Below are positions 41,468-47,832 of a DNA stretch of 47,832 bases, in pieces. The stretch comes from CAYFQH01 sp964345215 (lineage in GTDB: Bacteria; Bacillota; Clostridia; Christensenellales; Aristaeellaceae), in assembly GCA_964345215.1 (NCBI GenBank), contig CAYFQH010000011.1, positions 1 to 47,832 on the forward strand. The letters are read 5' to 3'. A program made the translations under genes and the position numbers. The notes below the pieces were generated by a model. The model worked only from the letters and a program-made list of their open reading frames with translations, was not told where the DNA came from and made no database searches. Numbering within the stretch: the first letter of the stretch is position 1; each line of letters opens with the position of its first letter.

Positions 41468-42097
41468 ATGAGTAAAGTACACGTATTTGATCATCCGTTG
41501 ATTCAACATAAGCTGAGTATTATGAGAGATAAAAACACAGGCACAAAAGAATTTAGGGAGTTGCTGGAAGAAATATCTACTTTAATGGTATATGAAGTAA
41601 CACGAGACCTGTCAACAAAAGAAGTGATGGTTGAAACCCCTTTAACCATGGCCAAAACCAAGGTGCTAAGCGGTAAAAAACTAGCCATCGTACCTATTTT
41701 GCGGGCAGGCCTTGGTATGACCGAAGGGGTAAACCGGCTGATTCCGGCGGCGAGAATTGGGCACATTGGCCTCTACCGGGACCCGGAGACTTTAAAGCCT
41801 GTTGAGTATTACTGCAAATTGCCTGCCGACATTCAAAAAAGAGAAATTTTTGTTCTGGACCCCATGCTGGCTACCGGCGGGAGTGCCAGTGCGGCCATTG
41901 CTTTTATTAAAAAAAGGGGATGCAAGCAAATTCGCCTGGTTAACTTAATTGCCGCCCCCGAAGGCATTGCCAGAATGCAAAAAGACCATCCGGATGTAAA
42001 CATCTATGTGGCCTGTGTAGATGAAAAACTGGACGAACACGGCTACATTGTACCGGGTCTTGGGGATGCCGGCGACAGGCTGTTTGGAACAAAATAA
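41468..42097 (+). CDS. upp: Uracil phosphoribosyltransferase
   Basis: The 209-residue enzyme makes UMP from uracil and PRPP. Features: VFDHPLIQHKLSIMRDKNTGTKEFRELL at the start, LRAGLGMTEGVNRLIPAARIGHIGLYRDPETL, the PRPP loop FVLDPMLATGGSASAAI and the uracil site YIVPGLGDAGDRLFGTK at the end. ATG 41468 has GAGGAGAAGGA upstream; the longer frame from 41339 starts inside the promoter. A V-ATPase gene begins 28 bases after its stop with no terminator between. Confidence 0.95.
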   Translation: MSKVHVFDHPLIQHKLSIMRDKNTGTKEFRELLEEISTLMVYEVTRDLSTKEVMVETPLTMAKTKVLSGKKLAIVPILRAGLGMTEGVNRLIPAARIGHIGLYRDPETLKPVEYYCKLPADIQKREIFVLDPMLATGGSASAAIAFIKKRGCKQIRLVNLIAAPEGIARMQKDHPDVNIYVACVDEKLDEHGYIVPGLGDAGDRLFGTK

Positions 42098-42125
42098 ATA
42101 AGAAGTTGACAAAAGGAGGATAAGT

Positions 42126-42449
42126 ATGCTGGTAGAGGTGTTGCAACAGGTTCAAAAGGCTGAAGAAAAAGCCCAAAAGATACGAAATGAAGCTGTTTTA
42201 GAGGCCCGGGATATTGCCAAGGGCATTGAAACGGCCAACATTGAACACGAAAAACAATCTGTGAAAGACCATCGGCAGCTTTTACAGCATCTTTTGGAAG
42301 AGCGGCGGCAGCTGGTAGAAAAAAAGCTTAAAAGCCAGGCCCATGAAAAAAAACAAAACCAGGAGACCCTTTTGGTTAGCGCCCAGCAAAATATGACAAA
42401 GGCTGTAGACCTGATTGCAGAGAGGATCATGAAGCATGGCAATTGTTAA
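42126..42449 (+). CDS. V-type ATPase peripheral stalk subunit (G/H type)
   Basis: The 107-residue protein is almost all charged heptad-like helix (EVLQQVQKAEEKAQKIRNEAV and on to the end). Its size, coiled coil and position just before subunit I match the stalk subunit named H in archaea and NtpF in Enterococcus hirae, which pairs with subunit E. The sequence alone is low in information, so the call leans on context. AAAGGAGG lies upstream. It overlaps subunit I by 14 bases. Confidence 0.8.
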   Translation: MLVEVLQQVQKAEEKAQKIRNEAVLEARDIAKGIETANIEHEKQSVKDHRQLLQHLLEERRQLVEKKLKSQAHEKKQNQETLLVSAQQNMTKAVDLIAERIMKHGNC

Positions 42450-44355
42450 GATGAGCCGCATTGAAATACTGGCTTTATCAAAAGACGAAAAACCCCTTGT
42501 GCGCCAACTGCAAAAACTAGGCTGCCTGGAAGTACAGGAGATTCCAAGGGAAGAGTTGCCCGAAGAACTGGCCCTGACAAATGAAACAGTCGGCTCGGAT
42601 AAAAAGCAGTTGGAGCGAATCGCTTGGGCGATTGGTCAGCTGGGGCCCTTTCAAACTGAAAAAGCGCCCATGTTTGGCGGAAAGCCGGAAGTGACCCGCC
42701 AGGACATTGAAGATTTACTGGCCCAAAAAGATGAGCTGATGGCTGTGGTTGAGCAAATGGAAACCTTCGAGAGGCTTCGAGGGGATATCAGAGGGCGTAA
42801 AATGCGCCTGGAGGCCGAAAAAGAACAGCTGCGCCTGTGGGAAAACCTTCCTGTAGATGCAGGCCAGGTGGCAGACACTCAGCATACCCTTCAAGCCTTG
42901 GGTACCATTCCAACATCCAACCTGCTTTCATTAGAAGAAGAGTGGAAGGGCCAACCCATTTATATTGAAAAAGTAAACACTGTAAGAGACAGCACCTATG
43001 TGGCCATCATTGCCCACCACAGTATGAGAGAGGGCTTTTTAGCCCAGCTTCGGGGCCAAGGCTTTTTACATGCGAGCCTTGAAATAGGAGCAGGCAGCCC
43101 CAAGGAGCAGATGGATGCCATTGAACAGGAAGAAAAGGAGTTGCTCCTTCAAGAAGAAGAATTAGCCAAAGAACTTGCGGGTTATGCCGGCGAGTATAAA
43201 CGCCTTCAATTGCTCTTTGATGCCCTTACCATTGAAGAGGAGCAGGTGCAAACGGCAAAGCGCTTTGTACAAACCCAGAGCACTTTTTATGTAAAAGGCT
43301 GGGTGCCGGAAGGAACCGGAGAAAAAGTAAAGGAAACCATTTCTGCTATTTCACCAAGCGCCCAAGTGGTTCTTTCTGAGCCTAAAGAGGACGAAAACCC
43401 ACCGGTTTTTTTGCGCAACAACAACATGGTGACCCCCTTTGAAAGCATTGTAACGGGCTTTTCCCTGCCAGACTATCGTGGCCTTGATCCAACAGCGGTG
43501 ATGATGCCCTTTTTCCTTAATTTTTTTGGGATGATGGTGTCCGATGCGGGCTACGGGCTGCTGATGGCTCTTTTAATTCCCATTATCATTAAGTTTGCCA
43601 AGCCCTCTAGAGGGGCCAAGAACTTAATGAAGATGCTGGCCATGGGCGGTGTGGCAACGGTTGTTTGGGGTTTTTTATACAATACTTGGTTTGGGTTTGC
43701 CCCCCTGCCGGTTTTGTTTGATGCCGTGAACGATCCCATCCCCGTTATGGCGGTTTGTATCGGCCTTGGGGCTGTTCATTTGTTTGCGGGTCTTGGGGTG
43801 GCAGCCTATATGAACATTAAACGGGGTAAGCCTCTTGATGCCATCTATGACCAGTTAAGCTGGGTTTTGCTGGTGGTAGGGGTTGGAATGCTGATTGTGC
43901 CTCAAGTGGCCACCGTAGGCAAATACATGGCTATTACCGGGGTGCTGATTATCCTGCTGACCGCAGGCCGGGGCAACGGCAAAAACCCCTTCAAACGGCT
44001 GATTGGGGGCTTGGGGGCCTTGTACGGGGTCACCAGCTGGATTAGCGACCTGTTAAGCTATATGCGCCTGTTTGGTATGGGCTTGGCTACCGGGGTGATT
44101 GGTATGGTTATTAACCAGCTGGTAGGTATGGTCTTTGACGCAGGCCTGATCGGTAAAATTTTAGGTGCAGCTTTGTTTTGTGGAGGGCACTTGTTTAACG
44201 CCGGTATTAACGTTTTAGGCGCCTACGTTCACTCCTGCAGACTCCAGTATATTGAATTTTTTGGAAAATTCTACGAAGATGGAGGCAAGCCTTTTGTCCC
44301 TCTTCGGGAAAACACCAGGTATGTTGACATTTATGAGGTTGAAAAAGCCGCATAG
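42436..44355 (+). CDS. ntpI: V-type ATPase subunit I (a-subunit homologue)
   Basis: The 639-residue protein has an N-terminal cytosolic half (about 1-340, with long coiled helices) that links to the stalk, and a C-terminal half with about seven membrane helices. The conserved SYMRLFGMGLA helix carries the essential arginine facing the proteolipid ring. EDENPPVFLRNNNMVTPFESIVTGFSLPDYRGLDPT and VSDAGYGLLMAL are family landmarks. The start at 42436 overlaps the stalk gene; ATG 42451 is possible. Confidence 0.93.
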   Translation: MAIVKMSRIEILALSKDEKPLVRQLQKLGCLEVQEIPREELPEELALTNETVGSDKKQLERIAWAIGQLGPFQTEKAPMFGGKPEVTRQDIEDLLAQKDELMAVVEQMETFERLRGDIRGRKMRLEAEKEQLRLWENLPVDAGQVADTQHTLQALGTIPTSNLLSLEEEWKGQPIYIEKVNTVRDSTYVAIIAHHSMREGFLAQLRGQGFLHASLEIGAGSPKEQMDAIEQEEKELLLQEEELAKELAGYAGEYKRLQLLFDALTIEEEQVQTAKRFVQTQSTFYVKGWVPEGTGEKVKETISAISPSAQVVLSEPKEDENPPVFLRNNNMVTPFESIVTGFSLPDYRGLDPTAVMMPFFLNFFGMMVSDAGYGLLMALLIPIIIKFAKPSRGAKNLMKMLAMGGVATVVWGFLYNTWFGFAPLPVLFDAVNDPIPVMAVCIGLGAVHLFAGLGVAAYMNIKRGKPLDAIYDQLSWVLLVVGVGMLIVPQVATVGKYMAITGVLIILLTAGRGNGKNPFKRLIGGLGALYGVTSWISDLLSYMRLFGMGLATGVIGMVINQLVGMVFDAGLIGKILGAALFCGGHLFNAGINVLGAYVHSCRLQYIEFFGKFYEDGGKPFVPLRENTRYVDIYEVEKAA

Positions 44356-44405
44356 TGTAACAAGATAAAAAACTAACTTTTATTTATGAAAGGGGAACAA
44401 TCGTT

Positions 44406-44879
44406 ATGTCTATTGGTCAAATTTTTGCATTGGTGGCAGCTGGTATTGCTGTTGTAATTTCCGGTATTGGGTCCAGCCGCGGGGTTGGAATGGCTGGTGA
44501 AACAGCCGCTGGTATTTCTACCGAAAAGCCCGAGGTAAACTCAAAGCTTTTGGTATTGCAGCTTCTGCCCGCAACCCAGGGTATTTACGGTTTCCTGGTA
44601 GCCATTATCGTGCTGATCAATACAGGCGTTTTAGCCGGTACCATGAAAGATGTTAGTATCATGCAAGGAATTGCCTTTATTGTGGGCTGCTTGCCTGTTG
44701 CCATCATTGGCTATTATTCGGCGATTAAACAGTCCCGGGTTTCTATGTCCAGTATGTTAATGACCGGCGAACGGCCCGAAATGTCCGGTAAGGGGATTAC
44801 CATGACCGTTATGGTTGAAACTTATGCAGTTTTAGCCCTGTTGGTATCCTTCTTGGTTGTTAACTCCATTAAATTATAA
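44406..44879 (+). CDS. ntpK: V-type ATPase subunit K (proteolipid ring)
   Basis: The 157-residue protein has four helices from two fused hairpins, the duplicated V-type proteolipid. The ion site resembles Na+-binding NtpK of Enterococcus hirae: L54, T57 and Q58 in LLPATQGIYGF, Q109 in AIKQSRV, and the carboxylate E138 in MVETYAVL correspond to L61, T64, Q65, Q110 and E139. There is one carboxylate per four helices, as in the E. hirae ring. AAAGGGG lies before the ATG. Confidence 0.95.
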   Translation: MSIGQIFALVAAGIAVVISGIGSSRGVGMAGETAAGISTEKPEVNSKLLVLQLLPATQGIYGFLVAIIVLINTGVLAGTMKDVSIMQGIAFIVGCLPVAIIGYYSAIKQSRVSMSSMLMTGERPEMSGKGITMTVMVETYAVLALLVSFLVVNSIKL

Positions 44880-44889
44880 GGAGCACAAC

Positions 44890-45483
44890 ATGAATACGGA
44901 AGTAATTTTGGCAAAGATTGATGAAGAGGCACGGCAGAGTGCGGCTGAAATTCTGAAGGAAGCAAAGCAAAAGGCTGTTTTATCAAAAAAAAATTCTGAA
45001 GAGCGCATTGCCCAGGACCGGGAACAGGTGCTTAAGCAAGCCCAAACATTAGGCCAGGAGCTGGAGGAAAAAATGCTTCGCATGGCCCAGCTGGAGCAGG
45101 GCAAGGAAATGCTTTTACTAAAACAAAACATTATGAATAAGGCCTTTGAACAGGCTCTTTTGAAGCTCCAGCAATTGCCAAAGGAAGAGCTGGAGGCGTT
45201 TTTCTCAAACCTTGTTTTAGACGCGGCCCAGGGCACGGAAACGATTTTGCTGGGAGACCAGCAGATGGGCTGGTTTGAAGAAGCTTTTGTAACGCAGGTG
45301 AACAAAGCCCTTTTAGCAAAAGGCAAAACCGCTGAGCTGCGCCTGGGCACCAAACTGTACCCTGGCGAAACCGGTGTGGTTTTAAAAGGCGAAGGTACCT
45401 TGGTTCACTGTACTTTAGAATCGATTTTATCTGCTTGCAGAATGGATCTGGAAGCTTCCGTCGCGGCTACGCTTTTTTCCTAA
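44890..45483 (+). CDS. ntpE: V-type ATPase subunit E
   Basis: The 197-residue peripheral stalk protein has a long N-terminal coiled helix (about 1-95, very rich in Glu, Lys, Gln and Ala) and a compact C-terminal alpha/beta head (LYPGETGVVLKGEGTLVHCTLESIL) that binds the catalytic head. ATG 44890 has AAGGAG upstream; the longer frame starts inside ntpK. It lies between K and C, the usual place. Confidence 0.92.
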   Translation: MNTEVILAKIDEEARQSAAEILKEAKQKAVLSKKNSEERIAQDREQVLKQAQTLGQELEEKMLRMAQLEQGKEMLLLKQNIMNKAFEQALLKLQQLPKEELEAFFSNLVLDAAQGTETILLGDQQMGWFEEAFVTQVNKALLAKGKTAELRLGTKLYPGETGVVLKGEGTLVHCTLESILSACRMDLEASVAATLFS

Positions 45484-45509
45484 ATTGGTAAAAAGAGAGG
45501 AGAAAGAAA

Positions 45510-46496
45510 ATGCCTCAGGTTAGTATTCCTTATGCTGTTGCCAGGGTGCGCATGCTTTCCCAGCAGGCACTTGATAAAAACAAAATAGATCGGTTGATGG
45601 CGGCCAAATCCTACAGCGAAGCAAAAAAATTACTGGGGGAATTGGGCTGGGGAGGTATTCAAGGAGAAGATGAAGACAAACTTACTGTTGAATATTTAAC
45701 TCAGGCTTATGCCTTGGTCAAAAAAATTACCCCGGCCGAGAATATTACCGACTGTTTTTTATTCAAATACGATATTCACAACGCAAAAACCCTCATTAAA
45801 GCCCGTGAATTAAAGCAGAAGGTGGATTTTCTGTCGGAAAACGGTACCGTTTCTTTATCCCTGCTTGAGCATGCCATTTCGGAGCGGGTGTATAAAGCCA
45901 TTGAGGATCCGATTTTAGCAAAGGCCCTGGAAGAAATTGAAGAGGTATTGGCACTGGAATTTGATCCTTTTATGGTGGACGTGATTTTAGACAAGGCCCT
46001 GTACGATATGATTTTTACGCAGCTTCGCTTTAAGCGCAAAAAGACGCCCATCAGCCAATATTTTATGGCAAAGGTGGACTTGCTCAACACCCTTATGCTT
46101 TTAAGAAGCATTGGCATGAAACAGGATTTTTCCTTTTTCTCCCAGGTGTTTATTGGCCATGGCAGTTTTTCTTTAGATCAATGGGAAGGTTTTTTTACCC
46201 AGCTTGAAACACTGGTAGAGGCCATAGGCGAAAAATACGGGCAAAGTCTAAAACAAGGGGTTGAAGAAGCCATAAAAGATCAGCGTTTTTTACCAGCTTT
46301 TGAAAAACGGATTGACGACTACCTCCTTGGTTTTTTTAAACCTTATCAAAAAGACCCTACCGCCTTGGAAAGCTTTTTGGGCTATTTAATCGGTGTTGAA
46401 AGGGAAGCGGCCGCTGTGCGCCTGATTATGGCTGCCAAGGCCAATGGCTTTACCCAGGAGGCCGTTGCAGAAAGGATGCGTGAGATGTATGGCTAA
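45510..46496 (+). CDS. ntpC: V-type ATPase subunit C (d-type, rotor-ring adaptor)
   Basis: The 328-residue all-helical protein links the central shaft to the proteolipid ring. YAVARVRMLSQQALDKNKIDRLMAAKSYSEAKKLLGE and DIHNAKTLIKARELKQ are typical of the family. GGAGAAAG lies before the ATG. Its last eight bases overlap the start of the subunit F gene. Confidence 0.92.
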   Translation: MPQVSIPYAVARVRMLSQQALDKNKIDRLMAAKSYSEAKKLLGELGWGGIQGEDEDKLTVEYLTQAYALVKKITPAENITDCFLFKYDIHNAKTLIKARELKQKVDFLSENGTVSLSLLEHAISERVYKAIEDPILAKALEEIEEVLALEFDPFMVDVILDKALYDMIFTQLRFKRKKTPISQYFMAKVDLLNTLMLLRSIGMKQDFSFFSQVFIGHGSFSLDQWEGFFTQLETLVEAIGEKYGQSLKQGVEEAIKDQRFLPAFEKRIDDYLLGFFKPYQKDPTALESFLGYLIGVEREAAAVRLIMAAKANGFTQEAVAERMREMYG

Positions 46497-46839
46497 CCAG
46501 CAAATGGGCGTCGTTGGCGAAAAAGACGCAGTGCTGGCCTTTAGGGCCCTTGGTATGGAGGTGGTGGACACAACTACCCCGGCTCAGGTGGCTGCAGGGG
46601 TTCATCAGCTGGTTCAATCAGGCATCCGGGTTATTTTTATAACCGAGGCTGCGGCCAAAATGGGAAAAGAAACCATGAGCAGATACCGCAGCGATCCTAA
46701 CGTGACCATCATTCCCATTCCTGGAACCACAGGTACAGACGGATTTGCCATTAAACAGGTTCGGGAAAACGTGGAAAAGGCCATTGGGGCCGATATATTG
46801 TTCCAGCAAAATAATAACGAAAGTAAGAAAGAGGGGTAA
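46489..46839 (+). CDS. ntpG: V-type ATPase subunit F (NtpG in Enterococcus hirae)
   Basis: The 116-residue central shaft subunit starts with MGVVGEKDAVLAFRALGMEVV, a Rossmann-like fold start, followed by VIFITEAAAKM and VTIIPIPGTTGTDGFAIKQVRENVEKAIGADIL, which match subunit F (also called AtpF). ATG 46489 overlaps the ntpC stop; a second ATG at 46504 is possible. The stop overlaps or abuts the next start. Confidence 0.92.
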   Translation: MANQQMGVVGEKDAVLAFRALGMEVVDTTTPAQVAAGVHQLVQSGIRVIFITEAAAKMGKETMSRYRSDPNVTIIPIPGTTGTDGFAIKQVRENVEKAIGADILFQQNNNESKKEG

Positions 46840-46844
46840 TGGAT

Positions 46845-47832
46845 ATGGCGCAGGGGAGAATTGTGAAGGTTGCCGGCCCCTTAATTGTTGCCGAAAACAT
46901 GGCGGATGTGCGCATGTACGATGTGGTGCGCGTGAGCAAGGAACGCCTGGTTGGGGAAGTGATTGAACTTCGCGGCGATAAGGCTTCCATTCAAGTATAT
47001 GAAGAAACGACGGGCCTAGGCCCTGGGGAGCCGGTGGAGAGTACTGGGGCGCCCCTTTCGGTGGAACTGGGCCCGGGGCTAATTGAATCCATCTTCGACG
47101 GCATTCAAAGACCGTTAACAGCCATCCGCAGCCAGGCAGGAGACAGGATTACCCGTGGAGTTGAAGTGCCCTCCCTGGACAGGGAAAAAAAGTGGGCTTT
47201 TGAACCCAGGGCTACCAAAGGCGACAAGGTGTTTACCGGCGACATCATTGGCATTGTGCAGGAAAGTGCCGTCATTGAGCACCGGATTATGGTCCCCGTC
47301 GGTTTAGAAGGAACGGTAAAGTGGATTCATTTTGGAGCTGCCACCATTGAGGATGTAATCTGTAAAATTGAAGATGAGGCAGGCACTGTACACGAGTTAA
47401 CCATGCTCCAACGCTGGCCCGTACGCAGGGGCAGGCCCTATAAAGAAAAATTTGCCCCTGATATGCCCATGGTTACAGGCCAGCGGGTAATCGACACTTT
47501 TTTCCCCATCGCATCCGGCGGTGTAGCAGCGGTTCCCGGCCCCTTTGGCTCGGGTAAAACCGTGGTTCAGCACCAGTTGGCCAAATGGGCCGATGCAGAT
47601 ATTATTGTGTACGTAGGCTGCGGCGAGCGGGGAAATGAAATGACCGACGTTTTAATGGAATTTCCCCAATTACACGACCCCCGTACGGGAGAATCCCTGA
47701 TGAAACGCACGGTGCTTATTGCTAACACCTCCGACATGCCTGTAGCCGCCCGTGAAGCCTCTATTTATACAGGCATCACCATTGCCGAATATTACCGGGA
47801 TATGGGCTACAAAGTAGCCATCATGGCCGATT
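46845..47832 (+). CDS. ntpA: V-type ATPase catalytic subunit A, partial (3' end beyond right edge)
   Basis: At least 329 residues are in the window. The subunit hydrolyses or makes ATP in the A3B3 head. Seen: GRIVKVAGPLIVAENM at the N-terminus, the A-subunit-specific bulge domain (about 110-190) and the P-loop GPFGSGKT, then GCGERGNEMTDVL. ATG 46845 has GAGGGG eight bases upstream; ATG 46839, overlapping the previous stop, is the alternative. Subunits B and D are expected just beyond the edge. Confidence 0.96.
   Translation, partial: MAQGRIVKVAGPLIVAENMADVRMYDVVRVSKERLVGEVIELRGDKASIQVYEETTGLGPGEPVESTGAPLSVELGPGLIESIFDGIQRPLTAIRSQAGDRITRGVEVPSLDREKKWAFEPRATKGDKVFTGDIIGIVQESAVIEHRIMVPVGLEGTVKWIHFGAATIEDVICKIEDEAGTVHELTMLQRWPVRRGRPYKEKFAPDMPMVTGQRVIDTFFPIASGGVAAVPGPFGSGKTVVQHQLAKWADADIIVYVGCGERGNEMTDVLMEFPQLHDPRTGESLMKRTVLIANTSDMPVAAREASIYTGITIAEYYRDMGYKVAIMAD

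Noticed and set aside
42107..42112. TTGACA just before the V-ATPase operon
   Set aside because: It overlaps the ribosome binding site of the first gene and leaves no room for a -10.
1..47832. CRISPR arrays, insertion sequences, prophage, integrases, rRNA
   Set aside because: Neither strand shows regular spaced repeats, transposase or integrase motifs, or rRNA sequence; the long repeats seen are assembly duplicates or in-frame protein repeats.

Overview
The window looks like the chromosome of an anaerobic, low-to-moderate GC Gram-positive bacterium of the Clostridia type. Evidence: gene orders typical of Bacillota (rimP-nusA-ylxR-ylxQ-infB-rbfA-nrnA-truB-ribF, an L10 leader before rplJ-rplL, hprK), strong Shine-Dalgarno sequences, GTG and TTG starts, a class B sortase, oxygen-sensitive NrdD/NrdG, a rubredoxin and a V-type ATPase. 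I cannot name a genus. Two 100-N gaps show it is a draft scaffold. No phage, transposon, CRISPR or rRNA was seen; this is mostly core chromosome.

Layout. 1-5.4 kb: the start of a secreted protein running off the left edge, a Nudix hydrolase, a 49-residue membrane protein, a GNAT acetyltransferase, a PHP phosphoesterase, a rubredoxin and threonine synthase. 5.4-9.3 kb (minus): a small P-loop ATPase and AddB. 9.5-21.0 kb (plus): mnmE, then the rimP-to-ribF translation operon behind a structured leader, then a zinc-type substrate-binding protein. 21.2-25.4 kb: nrdD-nrdG behind an NrdR-like box, then rplJ-rplL behind an L10 leader. 25.5-31.6 kb: a two-domain glycosyltransferase (minus), sortase B, and a UvrA-like ABC ATPase broken by an assembly gap and a frameshift. 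31.7-36.8 kb: tRNA-Gly and tRNA-Leu (minus), tadA, and the operon HAD phosphatase-hprK-ROK kinase-asnS. 36.8-41.2 kb (minus): the operon lgt-pncB-beta-lactamase-like-recX. 41.3-47.8 kb: upp followed closely by a V-type ATPase operon (H/G, I, K, E, C, F, A), which runs off the right edge.

How the genes work together. The central block makes ribosome assembly, initiation, transcription elongation and tRNA modification factors. Its leader carries an intrinsic-terminator hairpin. NrdDG supplies dNTPs without oxygen. The V-ATPase proteolipid keeps the Na+ ligands known from Enterococcus hirae NtpK, so sodium coupling is likely.

The most useful second-look items are: the 55-base duplicated flanks showing that the gap in the UvrA-like gene is spurious; the frameshift further on in that gene; competing hairpins plus a possible upstream ORF in the thrC leader; the rimP leader; an uncharacterised structured region before the UvrA-like gene; an orphan AddB with a degenerate Walker A; an Lgt with an extra four-helix membrane domain; and upp beside a V-type rather than an F-type ATPase operon. 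I found no clearly new multi-gene system.
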